This document shows, piece by piece, positions 1 through 9,146 of a DNA stretch of 64,000 bases. A program made the position numbers and the translations under genes. The notes under the pieces were generated by a model. That model did no database searches, was not told where the DNA came from, and saw only the letters and a list, made by a program, of their open reading frames with translations. This DNA comes from UBA2336 sp036787955 (GTDB lineage: Bacteria; Bacteroidota; Bacteroidia; Cytophagales; Cyclobacteriaceae): contig DAIQOI010000011.1 of the NCBI GenBank assembly GCA_036787955.1, forward strand, positions 1 through 64,000, read 5' to 3'. Position 1 is the stretch's first letter. Each line of letters opens with the position of its first letter.

Positions 1-3000
1 TTCCTGTGCCGGTGTGTGTCCATAACAAGGAGGCAAAGTTCGTGGCACTGGCCGGAGTGGTCTGGGTGCTGAAGTTAAAGCTTACACCCTGACACGTCTC
101 CGCATCGCTGCCTGCATTCACGGTCGGGGCCGGGGTGATGGTGACATTAACAATATTTGAAGCGTCAGAAGCGCAGCCTGATATTGTGGAAAGAACTGAA
201 TAGTTCCCGTCACTGGCAGGTGTAGTTGGAAGCGTCAGTGTAGTGCCGGTTTCACCGGGTAAAGGTGATCCGTTGCGGTACCATTGGTTGCCTGCTGCGG
301 CACTACTGGTAAGAACTACCGGTGAGGTGCCTGCACAGGCTTCTACGGGGCCAGCGGGAGTAACACTTGGGGTTGCCGGTTTGGGGTTAACAGTAATGGT
401 TGTGTTATCTGTAGCAGTAATTCCATTTCCATCCCGGATGGTTAGCGTGTAGGTGGTAGTTGCCAGTGGCGTGGCTACCGGATTAGGGATGTTGGTTGCA
501 CTTAAACCCGTAGCAGGACTCCATTCATAAATGATAGCAGGATCACCGGAAGCAGATGAGTTCAGATTGACAGAGGCACCCTCGCATATAGTCACATCGC
601 CACCAGAAATTGTAACAGTAGGATCGGCACCTCGGATCCCAGTGAATACGTTGACTACACCCGTTGCTAAAGACGTGCCTGTAACGGCTAACGTGTTGGA
701 ACCAAGCGCGGTAAACTTTACCCAAGGATTGGATACCTGGTTGAAAGTACCGGAAAGCCTGGCTGAAGAAATACTCGTTTCCGTTCCGTTAATATCGGCT
801 GCAGGGTAGTTTGCCGTGAGATCGGCTGTTACAGAAGTTAAAGATGTACTTACATTCCAGTACCGGGATAGAAAGTGTGTAGTGCTTGCATTATTTGGGT
901 GTTTGAAGTCTTCAACCGATACGCTTATTGTTCCGGGAAATCCTGAGGCAGCGGTGATGTTGACTGTAAGCGGAGCATATTCCGGGGTTCCGCTATTGTC
1001 GCCAACAGGAAAAGTAAAGGAACCTATAGAAGGGTAAGTCTTTATCACTTCACTACCACCGGTAGCAACAATCATTCTGGAAGCAGACGGAGAGGAAACT
1101 GAAATAGACGCGGCTGGTCCGAGCATAAGGTTATAGCCCGAAAGATTAAGCCTGCCATTGGCAAGGGTGAGAACACCGTTAACGGTAACATCGCCTCCAA
1201 GCACCGCTCCACCTGATGACTGGTTAATGGTAAGATTTTCATAAGTGCCTCCGGCAACTGTCTGACCGGCACCGTAATAAACTACTGTTCCCGTATTAAT
1301 GGCCATGCCATTGGCAGGGCCGGAAAATCGAATAGTTCCACCTGTGTTATTGATTGTTCCAGCAACCGTCAAAGCAAATCCTGCCATATCGAGAACAGCC
1401 GTATTGATCAGGTTATTGGATACGTTTGCAGCACCGGCTGCATTTTTTTGCCCTGCATTGCTTAGTTGGAGATTATAATAGTTTACCCCCGCAAGCGACT
1501 GAGCGGAGGAACCATTATAGTGAACCGTACCACTGTTGTTGGTAAATGTACCGCCTACCAAAAAGTTTCCGGCTATTGTCAGCGTGCCAGATGTGGAAAT
1601 GAGTGCTCCCGCATTTACACTTAAATTGTTCAACGTAACAGGGTTTGCACCAAAACTCAAAGTGCCCGATCCGTTTTTTGTAAGGTTAAAGGAGGGTGCA
1701 CTCAGCGTTCCCCCAACCGTAAGCACACCGGCATTAATGGTTACAACTCTGTTACCACTTAAAGTAATTGTTCCTGTTCCCAGGTTGATGTCACTCGAAC
1801 CGAAAAAAGTGAAATCAGCATTCCAGTTCTGCGCATTATTGGTTGATAAAGTAACCGGTGCTCCGCTTGTGTTGTCCAGGTTACCTCCGTTAATAACCAG
1901 TGCTCCAGTTCCGATTGCGGACGGGCCGTTAATATTCAGGGTGCCAGCGGCAACCGTTGTTGTTCCGGTGTAGGTATTTGCACCTGAAAGAGAAAATGAG
2001 CCATTGCCTGTTTTGATTATGCCCAGGCTGGTGCTGGAGCCATTCTGAATAATTCCTGTAAAAGAGGTAGATAGGTTATCTCCTCCTGTTGTAAGCACTA
2101 TTGAGCCCGCGGCATTGCTGGTTACCGTACCTGAGCCGGCAAGGCTGCCAATGGTCTCGCTAAAACCGTTTAAGTCAAGTGTACTGTTAACGATAACGGC
2201 ACTCCCGTTGGGAATAGCACCGCCTGCCGCATTCACGCGAAGGATGCCCTGGTTGATGACGGTGGATCCGGAGTAGGAATTTCCGGCATTGGTTAAATTC
2301 ATCGAGCCTGTTCCATCCTTGATAATTCCCCCTGTGCCGGAAATTATACCGGTTAGGTTTAAATCGGGAACAACGGGTGAATCATTAACTGTAAAGGTGC
2401 GGTTGACCGATCCAAGATTAATAGCGGGGTTGATTACCGCTGTTGTGGAGGCGGCCAATGATGTAACATTACCTGCAAGATTAATGGTACCGGTACCGGT
2501 TATTGTTGTTCCATTCAGTGTTACCGCGCCAACGCTTGTAATGTTATTGGCCCCGATGGCAAATATGCCACTTGTTACCGTAAGCCCGTTAGTCACGGCC
2601 ACCGATGAAACAAGCGTAACCGTATTGTTACCGGATGTTCCCGTATTGTCAATGGTCAGGCTGTTAACTGTTGAAGGCAATCCATCGCCCACGGTTTGAT
2701 TTGCGGTGCCGATATATACATAATTAGCACCGATGCTATACACCCTATTTGGCAGTGAACCCGACATTTGTATACTGCCTGAGGCTGCCGATTGTGTAAT
2801 ACCCTGTGGTGAGCCGATACGCAGGGTGGAACCTGCGCTGGTGATGAAGTTGCTTTCACCCGAGCCATTGATAAGCCCCCCGTTGGGAACGCTCAAATTG
2901 CCATCATTGGTAAAAAAGCGGTCGGTAGCACCTGAAGCAGCAAGCGTAACGGTGCCGTTAACGGTACCCGTTGCGGTGCTGGCCAGCGTAAAATTCATTC

Positions 3001-3391
3001 TGCCCGCCATGTTGCCCAGCACCAGCGTTTTTCCGGAGACCACACTAAAGCTGCGGGTAACGGTAAGGGTATTGCCCGCTGCTGAAGCCTGAAAAGTGCA
3101 GGTGCCACTGCCCTGAACCAGCAGGTCACGCAGGGTTATGTTAGGCACATTGGTTATGATGCCCCCTGTATGGGTAGCCGGTATTATGACATCGTCATTG
3201 GCCGCGGGAACGCCCGCCGGAGACCAGTTGGAAGCATTAGCCCAGTCACCACCACCGGCAGGTACCCAGGTGCGTGTAACCTGAGACCAGGTGGTATGCG
3301 CAAGCAGGAAAAATGCAAGGATACCGATCCTGTATAAGACGCTGAAGGGTAATTTTCCTGAGGTAAGATCCTTGCGTAAAGATGAAAGCAT
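1..3391 (-). CDS. Giant secreted beta-helical adhesin-like protein, N-terminal part
   Basis: The frame is open from ATG at 3391 to the left edge, about 1130 codons, so the C terminus is missing. It begins with a signal peptide (MLSSLRKDL, a hydrophobic stretch, then AHTTWSQ) followed by the W..A.NWSPAGVP..DDVIIP motif typical of Bacteroidota secreted beta-helix proteins. The middle carries autotransporter-associated strand repeats such as NTYTGTTTVAAGTLNI and NSYSGSTVINQGILRV. The part nearest the edge holds Ig-like segments (PTVNAGSDAETCQG). The composition is very rich in G, T, N and S and poor in charge. Export by T9SS is likely by family habit, but the sorting domain lies outside the window. 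The short plus-strand frames in this stretch are shadows. Function is probably surface or adhesion; no enzymatic motif is seen. Confidence 0.8.
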   Translation of the reverse strand, partial: MLSSLRKDLTSGKLPFSVLYRIGILAFFLLAHTTWSQVTRTWVPAGGGDWANASNWSPAGVPAANDDVIIPATHTGGIITNVPNITLRDLLVQGSGTCTFQASAAGNTLTVTRSFSVVSGKTLVLGNMAGRMNFTLASTATGTVNGTVTLAASGATDRFFTNDGNLSVPNGGLINGSGESNFITSAGSTLRIGSPQGITQSAASGSIQMSGSLPNRVYSIGANYVYIGTANQTVGDGLPSTVNSLTIDNTGTSGNNTVTLVSSVAVTNGLTVTSGIFAIGANNITSVGAVTLNGTTITGTGTINLAGNVTSLAASTTAVINPAINLGSVNRTFTVNDSPVVPDLNLTGIISGTGGIIKDGTGSMNLTNAGNSYSGSTVINQGILRVNAAGGAIPNGSAVIVNSTLDLNGFSETIGSLAGSGTVTSNAAGSIVLTTGGDNLSTSFTGIIQNGSSTSLGIIKTGNGSFSLSGANTYTGTTTVAAGTLNINGPSAIGTGALVINGGNLDNTSGAPVTLSTNNAQNWNADFTFFGSSDINLGTGTITLSGNRVVTINAGVLTVGGTLSAPSFNLTKNGSGTLSFGANPVTLNNLSVNAGALISTSGTLTIAGNFLVGGTFTNNSGTVHYNGSSAQSLAGVNYYNLQLSNAGQKNAAGAANVSNNLINTAVLDMAGFALTVAGTINNTGGTIRFSGPANGMAINTGTVVYYGAGQTVAGGTYENLTINQSSGGAVLGGDVTVNGVLTLANGRLNLSGYNLMLGPAASISVSSPSASRMIVATGGSEVIKTYPSIGSFTFPVGDNSGTPEYAPLTVNITAASGFPGTISVSVEDFKHPNNASTTHFLSRYWNVSTSLTSVTADLTANYPAADINGTETSISSARLSGTFNQVSNPWVKFTALGSNTLAVTGTSLATGVVNVFTGIRGADPTVTISGGDVTICEGASVNLNSSASGDPAIIYEWSPATGLSATNIPNPVATPLATTTYTLTIRDGNGITATDNTTITVNPKPATPSVTPAGPVEACAGTSPVVLTSSAAAGNQWYRNGSPLPGETGTTLTLPTTPASDGNYSVLSTISGCASDASNIVNVTITPAPTVNAGSDAETCQGVSFNFSTQTTPASATNFASLLWTHTGTG

Positions 3392-3484
3392 ACAGGACGG
3401 TTCGCCAACTATTTGTTAAATAAAGTCTTAATCCGAAAAGTAACCAAATCCCACCAAATACCACCCTTCATTGCACCATGATTC

Positions 3485-4735
3485 CTAAAAATTTCCATTA
3501 GGTCGGAGCTTAATCAATGCAATTTTTCGCTGGTTGGTAATATCCATAGTAGCCAGCACCAGCACATCTCCACCCGGTAGTTCCATCACCCTGCTCACCC
3601 GGTCATCGGTATTTGGCCCCCCTATGGCCTTCTGAAAATCAATGACGAATTCCGATGTTAACCGCCCCACCCAAATATCGCTTCTGTTACCTGCCCCGAT
3701 TCGGTTTAAAGCCACCAGAAAACGCGATCCCCCCGAAGGCGCAACGTGAACGGCTTCATAGCCTTCGGCTGATAAAGGAAGAATACCGGCATCAATAAGC
3801 GAAAAAGTGCTGGTTAATAAAGCAGCATAGGGCCGACTGGGGTTTGTAAGTCTGGTTCCCAACGCCATGAAGGTTCCGGTGGAAGACTGCGCAATGGATT
3901 TCAGAATCTCCGGTTGATCGGGTGTTCCGCTGACCGTGTTCGGGACCGATGCCGGATTGGTGGTAAACACCCGGAAATTAAAGTTGTGCTCATAATTTGA
4001 AGCGATGCCGGCTTCTGTCCCGTCCAGCCGGTCGCTGTAACCGGTAAAATAGTAGGATGAAGCACCCTGCAAAATCTTTATGCATGCCCCTTCTGTCGAG
4101 CCCCCGATCCGGCGGATGTATTCTATTGAAAAATCTGGACGAACAGACACCACCAGTTCATCCTCTTTGTCTACCAGGCCGATGAGTGCAAGGTCCACAT
4201 TACCCGCCGAAGGATCAGGATCGGTATCGGTAGTGCGCCCGCCTATAAAATAGCCGCCGTTGCTTAGCGGAGTAACTGAAAAACCTTCCTGGCTTTTTAA
4301 CGAATTGTAATAATAGCTACGCAGGCTGTCGCCTTCTGAATTGATCACAGTAAGCCTTATGGCAAGCGAGTCATCTGCGTTTTTGCGCACGTTGGAAAGT
4401 ATGACAAAGTTGCCGGCTTCAGGACCCGCAGTTACGGGCTCAATATCCCGCGCTGCTTCATTAATCCCGCCCAAGGGCTTTTCCACAATTACATCCCCCT
4501 CAAGGGTTGCGATAATCAGGTACATTCGGTTTGTTGAGGGCGAATAATTGACATTTCCCAGTATTATCAGGCGCCCGGCAGGTGTCAGCAATACATCTTC
4601 TGCAAAATGATTGCCATTGCCTCCGTAAAAGCGGATAAAATAATTTTTGAACTCCGGATCCACATTGGTCGGTGTATCGCACTGCCAAATAAGGAGCAGA
4701 ACAAGCAACCTGCTAATTTTTCGGATAATCTGCAT
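3485..4735 (-). CDS. Lipoprotein of unknown function, third gene of the nSTAND operon
   Basis: This 416-residue protein starts with a lipoprotein signal (RLLVLLLIWQC, Cys19). The body has repeated strand-turn units of the type GGNGNHFAEDVLLTPAGRLIILG, GGTEGACIKIL and GGPNTDDRVSRVMELPGGDVLVLA. These resemble the delta-60 or propeller-like repeats of secreted Bacteroidota proteins that begin with GG.N.D.a..v....dG. Its start lies 23 bp inside the preceding barrel gene, so the two are almost certainly co-translated. It would sit on the periplasmic or outer face of the outer membrane. A beta-propeller fold is inferred from the repeats; no enzyme signature is visible. Confidence 0.8.
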   Translation of the reverse strand: MQIIRKISRLLVLLLIWQCDTPTNVDPEFKNYFIRFYGGNGNHFAEDVLLTPAGRLIILGNVNYSPSTNRMYLIIATLEGDVIVEKPLGGINEAARDIEPVTAGPEAGNFVILSNVRKNADDSLAIRLTVINSEGDSLRSYYYNSLKSQEGFSVTPLSNGGYFIGGRTTDTDPDPSAGNVDLALIGLVDKEDELVVSVRPDFSIEYIRRIGGSTEGACIKILQGASSYYFTGYSDRLDGTEAGIASNYEHNFNFRVFTTNPASVPNTVSGTPDQPEILKSIAQSSTGTFMALGTRLTNPSRPYAALLTSTFSLIDAGILPLSAEGYEAVHVAPSGGSRFLVALNRIGAGNRSDIWVGRLTSEFVIDFQKAIGGPNTDDRVSRVMELPGGDVLVLATMDITNQRKIALIKLRPNGNF

Positions 4736-5840
4736 CCGCTTTTCTGATTTGTTTTAAAACAGACTTCGTTCGGGCTCTCTTCAGTTTGCGGGGATGGTAA
4801 AATGGCTTAATATACCCCACCGACAATGAGAGATTGTCCAAACGAAAATAATCATCAACATGTGCAAATTCCTGAGCGGGTGGTCCGGTGAAGGTGGATG
4901 AGGGCTTGACCACATTTCGCATGCCAAAGCCATAGCGCAAATCAATAAAAAGATAGTCGAGATTCCATTTGTATTTTAACGTTGCTCCTGCAAATACCTG
5001 GTAGTTAACCCTGTTCCGGTAGGGTAAAAAGTTAAAAGAAGATGGACCTGCTATGATCGTACTAAATCCTATATCCGAAGGGTCATTATTAAATGATTCC
5101 ACGCTTCCCCTATCGAACATCAGGTAACCGATGGAAATACCCCCGTAGCCCTGGGGTACAAATTTGCGGACATTCGACCCGAGGAAACGATTAAATGAAT
5201 ACTTTAATGCGAAGGAGGTATTCAACCATGTCAGTTTATCTTTAAATACCTGATAATCCGGTCCGCCAAACATGCGCTCCCTTGTTCGTCTGTACGACAT
5301 GACATTAAAACCTATCATTTCTGCTGCTACGGCAAATTGTTCGGCAAAGTGCCAGTCAAATCCTCCGGCTACCTGAATGCCTGGCCGCAAAGTATAGCGG
5401 GTATTTTCTGCGGTAGTGCCCGACGATGCAGGGACAGTATGTATAAGCCGCACCGGTGATGCATTTAAACCCAATCTTGCGAAGGCAGAAAATATGGGCG
5501 AAGCGGTAAATTTTTTACTTAGATAAACCAGGTCGATCGGATCGGTTTGCGGATCGGGCATGTATTCAGGATTGGCGCGAAGGACTTCCAGGTAGCTGTT
5601 CTCTGCGGCTATGGGATCGTCCATAACCAGGTAGGTTTGAACCAACAGCAAATAGGCCCGTTGCCGCTGCTCACGGCTAAATCCTTTATCCACACAATCC
5701 GCAAGCATCCTGGGGATTCCGTAAAATCTACCCGCTTTAAATTCATCTTCGGCCTGATTTAAAATCTGTTCGCAAGTCAGTTCCTGCGCGCCCGCAGCAT
5801 ACACTCCAAGCACCATCAAGCCAGCTATGATCAAACGCAT
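4713..5840 (-). CDS. Outer-membrane beta-barrel protein with N-terminal TPR-like segment
   Basis: The protein has about 375 residues. The signal peptide (MRLIIAGLMVLGVYAAGAQ) is followed by a helical TPR-like region (residues 20-100, including EDEFKAGRFYGIPRML and AENSYLEVLRANPEY) and then alternating aromatic strands typical of a small outer-membrane barrel, such as FDWHFAEQFAVAAEMIGFNV, YGGISIGYLMFD and YLFIDLRYGFGM. The ATG at 5840 gives a clean signal peptide. A GTG two codons upstream (5846) overlaps the TAG of the preceding nSTAND gene and is an alternative start. The tight overlaps on both sides say the three genes are one transcript. The TPR-like part probably faces the periplasm; ligand or partner is unknown. 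Confidence 0.8.
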   Translation of the reverse strand: MRLIIAGLMVLGVYAAGAQELTCEQILNQAEDEFKAGRFYGIPRMLADCVDKGFSREQRQRAYLLLVQTYLVMDDPIAAENSYLEVLRANPEYMPDPQTDPIDLVYLSKKFTASPIFSAFARLGLNASPVRLIHTVPASSGTTAENTRYTLRPGIQVAGGFDWHFAEQFAVAAEMIGFNVMSYRRTRERMFGGPDYQVFKDKLTWLNTSFALKYSFNRFLGSNVRKFVPQGYGGISIGYLMFDRGSVESFNNDPSDIGFSTIIAGPSSFNFLPYRNRVNYQVFAGATLKYKWNLDYLFIDLRYGFGMRNVVKPSSTFTGPPAQEFAHVDDYFRLDNLSLSVGYIKPFYHPRKLKRARTKSVLKQIRKADADYPKN

Positions 5841-5845
5841 CTGCA

Positions 5846-8800
5846 CTACTGATAATCGTTTATCAAAATATTAACACACGTATTTTCATAAGGTACGTCT
5901 TCACCCACATAAATCCTCCATTCCTCCATGGTCATGTTTCGCTTCATCTTCGGACAAACCTGTGAAGCCAGTATCTGCGGATCGGTGGGCCATACCCGAA
6001 TCTCTGATTCATGGCTTGCAGCAAGGAGATAGTTGTTGTCCCCGGAAAAAGCAATATCCCATACAAAACCATTGTTATCATCCATTACCACAGGCAAATC
6101 CTCAGGGTGTTCCAAAACCCACATCTGAAGGCGTTTGTCGGCTCCGGCGCTGGCAAGCAGCTTGCCATCGGGCGAAAACTCTACGTCATAGACACCTGCT
6201 TTATGGCCAGTAAACTGACGAACAACCTGGCCCGATTTTAAGTCGAATATTTTTACGAGCCCGCGCTTTTCTTTAATCTCAAAAGTTCCGAATGCCAGTT
6301 GGCTGCCTTCCGGATTAAATTTCACAGAAAGTACCTGCGCGTTAGGAGTTTCTAAAAGTTGAACAACCTGACCGGTCTGAAAATCCATGATCAGTAACTT
6401 TCCGTCCCAGGATCCACCAGCCAGGTATTTGCCGTCAGGGCTAAGACTCATAGATTTGATTTCAAATGACAGCGAGGTTAAAGTTCTGCTCTTTCCCGTT
6501 TTGTAATCAATGACAACTATGCTTTTGTCGCCCTTTGCGGCAATAAGCGCTGAATTATCAGGAAGAAAAGCCAGGGCATTGGTTGGGCCCTTTAGTGATC
6601 TGATTTCCACTGGCCTGGTGGATTGCTGCAAGTTGATAATCTGTACCGCTGGCGAATCTGTGCCAACGGCCAGGTAGCGTTCATCTTTACTTAGTGCAAG
6701 TACCCGGTTTGGATGAGGATTGGCAAAGTTCATCGGACTTACCGTTCTGCGCTCATAATCACCTGTGAAAATCCTCCCATCGGCGGCAGCCGAATAATAC
6801 AGGCTGCTGTTTTGAGAAACTATAACCGAATTTACCCTGTTTCGGGGCGGCCCCGGCATTTTAACAGCATTGAAGCTGTTTCCATTGAAAAGTTTTAAGG
6901 CATGATAAAGTCCGTTATAGATATATGGATCGTACTTCTTGCCGTCATACCGTTTGTTGAAGTGAAACGCCTGCATGATCTGTGCGCCTGCCAGGTCCGG
7001 ATCATCATCTTCCTGATATGATTTACCGGCTAGTTGCTGGGCAATGGCCAGGTAATACAACCTGGTGGCACGCTCATATTGTTGTTGAGCCTTCAGGGTT
7101 TCACGCTCGGCAATGAGTCTTTGTTCTTTTTCGCTTTCTCCCGCCTGAAAAGCAAGCTCACGCTGCCGTTCGGCTTCCTGTAGGGCCTGCTCAGCCTTGA
7201 GGCGTTGGGCGTTGGCCTCTTTAAGGGCTGCCAGCGCTTCCTGCCGTGATCTTTCTGCCTCTAACTGAGCTTTTTTAGCAAGGTTAGAAGCAACTTCGGC
7301 CTCAAATCGTTTCTGCTCAGCCAAAGACGCCTGCTCTTCTGCCCTTTTGGCTTCCTTTCGCGCAAGTTCGAAATTCCGGTCGGCCTCAATTTTTTGCAAA
7401 TAGGCAAATACCAGAAACAATAAGGCGATGGCTGTAGCGATTCCTAACACCAGCGCGGTGGTGCGCGCTCTGCGAAGTGTTCGCTTCTGCAACAACTCCT
7501 GGCTTTTCAACTCAGCCTCATAGGTAATCCGGCTGGTGTCCAGAAAAACGATGGCCCGTTCAAAGGCTTCATCATAACGTTGTGCCCACTCCCGTGTTGG
7601 TTTTTGTTTTTTCTGCCAGTTCAGCGCCAGCTGCAGATCCGGAGGCCTCCACAAACTGGTCTTCCCCACCTGGTACATGGCCGAGGCTTCAGCCAGGCGC
7701 TTATACATTTGTGCTGACTCGAACTCTTCTTCTACCCATGCGCTAAGCCTGTTCCAGATACGCATTAAGCTTTCGTGCGATAGCTCAATGATAGAGTTGC
7801 CATTAAGCGGAGCGGGATAAGCGGGCATTAAAAATGACCGGCCAGGGGCGCGGAAATGCTCCACTACTTCTATCACTTCGTACTCATCGGCATCGGCCAG
7901 ACGGGCAATAAGTTGAACAGATGCCGGCCTTCTTGCCGAACGGCCATCGGCTCCTTTGTGGGTGATGGTTTTAAAAAGTACTTCCGCTATTTCTTTCTGC
8001 CGGGGCGACAACTCCTCCAACACTTCATTGGCATGCTGCGACAATGCCTGTTCCATCCGACCAATGGCATTGTAATGACGGATGTCCATGGGTTCGCCCG
8101 GCTCGTGGTTGCTAACCCAATAACTCCAGGTGCGCATCAGAGCATGCTGTAAGATGGGCAACTGGTCCTGGTTCCTGCCCATGTCGTTGAGCAGCCGCTC
8201 CACCAGACGTTCCGAAATGCGGCCTCCGGCAACTGCAACAGGTCCTTTGATGGCCAGCTTTTTCTGTTCACGCGTCATCTGCGGCACCAGGTAGTTGCTG
8301 GTATTGATTATTTCTGCCAATGCCGGATAATACGCACAACGGGCAAGAAAATCCGAGCGCATGGTAACTGCTACAAATACGGGCGTCTCGGACTGCTTGA
8401 TGGCGTGAAGAACCAAATTAATGTATTCCTGCGTTTCGTTGGCTGCCTCCGTTTCATTGCGAACTTCCTCAAGCCTGAACAATTCCTCGAACTGGTCGAG
8501 CATGAAGAAAACATTGTCCTGCCGGAAGGTTTGCAGGAAGCGGGAAACCTCAACCAAACCATGCGGGCCGCTGCGCAATACAGAATTAATGATGGAACGG
8601 AAAACAGGAATATCTTCTTCCTGAATCCGCTTACCTGATACCATGTAGTCCACCACCGACTCTGCAAGGTTGCGAATGGGGTTTGAGCCGGGGCGGGAAA
8701 TTATAACATGCCAGTGGGGACTGCTGTGAGAAACAAACCCCCCGTAGAGCACAGGAACTAATCCGCAGGTAAGTAAGCTTGACTTACCGCTGCCGGAATA

Positions 8801-9001
8801 ACCCATTACGCACACAAACCGATGAACCGCAAGTTTGGCAAGAATCTGGTCCACCTGACCTTCCCTGCCAAAATAAAGGTGGCACTCATCGACTGTGAAC
8901 GGGCGCAGACCAGGAAATGGATTTTGGCCAATAACCGAAAGCTCCTCAGCTAATTGATCAGAAATTTGCGCATACCCGGTATGAATCGGCTGACCCATCA
9001 T
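5846..9001 (-). CDS. Membrane-anchored nSTAND NTPase with coiled coil and WD40 propeller
   Basis: The protein has 1051 residues. The nSTAND1-type entry motif NPFPGLRPF is at 27-35, with a YFGRE motif following. Walker A is GYSGSGKSS (67-75), Walker B is VFFMLDQFEELF (164-175), and MRSDFLARC (214-222) is a likely sensor motif. A single transmembrane helix lies at about 515-535, preceded by the basic stretch KRTLRRAR, which favours an inside N terminus. A long charged coiled coil (540-645) and WD40-like repeats (about 715-1015, for example FSPDGKLLASAGADKRLQMW) follow. STAND proteins are ATP-driven signalling switches that sense through their repeat domain. With this topology the repeats would face the periplasm, beside the two envelope proteins encoded just downstream. 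A defence role is possible for nSTAND proteins, but no effector domain is seen. Confidence 0.85.
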   Translation of the reverse strand: MMGQPIHTGYAQISDQLAEELSVIGQNPFPGLRPFTVDECHLYFGREGQVDQILAKLAVHRFVCVMGYSGSGKSSLLTCGLVPVLYGGFVSHSSPHWHVIISRPGSNPIRNLAESVVDYMVSGKRIQEEDIPVFRSIINSVLRSGPHGLVEVSRFLQTFRQDNVFFMLDQFEELFRLEEVRNETEAANETQEYINLVLHAIKQSETPVFVAVTMRSDFLARCAYYPALAEIINTSNYLVPQMTREQKKLAIKGPVAVAGGRISERLVERLLNDMGRNQDQLPILQHALMRTWSYWVSNHEPGEPMDIRHYNAIGRMEQALSQHANEVLEELSPRQKEIAEVLFKTITHKGADGRSARRPASVQLIARLADADEYEVIEVVEHFRAPGRSFLMPAYPAPLNGNSIIELSHESLMRIWNRLSAWVEEEFESAQMYKRLAEASAMYQVGKTSLWRPPDLQLALNWQKKQKPTREWAQRYDEAFERAIVFLDTSRITYEAELKSQELLQKRTLRRARTTALVLGIATAIALLFLVFAYLQKIEADRNFELARKEAKRAEEQASLAEQKRFEAEVASNLAKKAQLEAERSRQEALAALKEANAQRLKAEQALQEAERQRELAFQAGESEKEQRLIAERETLKAQQQYERATRLYYLAIAQQLAGKSYQEDDDPDLAGAQIMQAFHFNKRYDGKKYDPYIYNGLYHALKLFNGNSFNAVKMPGPPRNRVNSVIVSQNSSLYYSAAADGRIFTGDYERRTVSPMNFANPHPNRVLALSKDERYLAVGTDSPAVQIINLQQSTRPVEIRSLKGPTNALAFLPDNSALIAAKGDKSIVVIDYKTGKSRTLTSLSFEIKSMSLSPDGKYLAGGSWDGKLLIMDFQTGQVVQLLETPNAQVLSVKFNPEGSQLAFGTFEIKEKRGLVKIFDLKSGQVVRQFTGHKAGVYDVEFSPDGKLLASAGADKRLQMWVLEHPEDLPVVMDDNNGFVWDIAFSGDNNYLLAASHESEIRVWPTDPQILASQVCPKMKRNMTMEEWRIYVGEDVPYENTCVNILINDYQ

Positions 9002-9146
9002 GCCTGTAAGAAGATAATTAGCTGAAATATAAGTATTTCAGAAAATATATAGGCCAAGCACTTAAAGAATATATGCATTAAAAGCAGGTTACGAAACCTT
9101 TACAAAAAGTACATAAAATAAGTTAAAATACCGCAAACCGGCAACT

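Noticed and set aside
243..3092. Several plus-strand frames (for example 1536-1973, 2289-2699, 2733-3092)
   Set aside because: They are opposite-strand shadows of the long minus-strand adhesin, whose frame is open without a break from 3391 to the edge and has a signal peptide and known repeats.
3392..3484. Promoter of the giant adhesin
   Set aside because: TTTG and TACTTTTC can be found, but the spacing (12 bp) is too short for a credible Bacteroidota promoter.
5846..9001. Avs-type or other anti-phage STAND defence system
   Set aside because: No nuclease or other effector domain is fused or adjacent, and the neighbours are envelope proteins.
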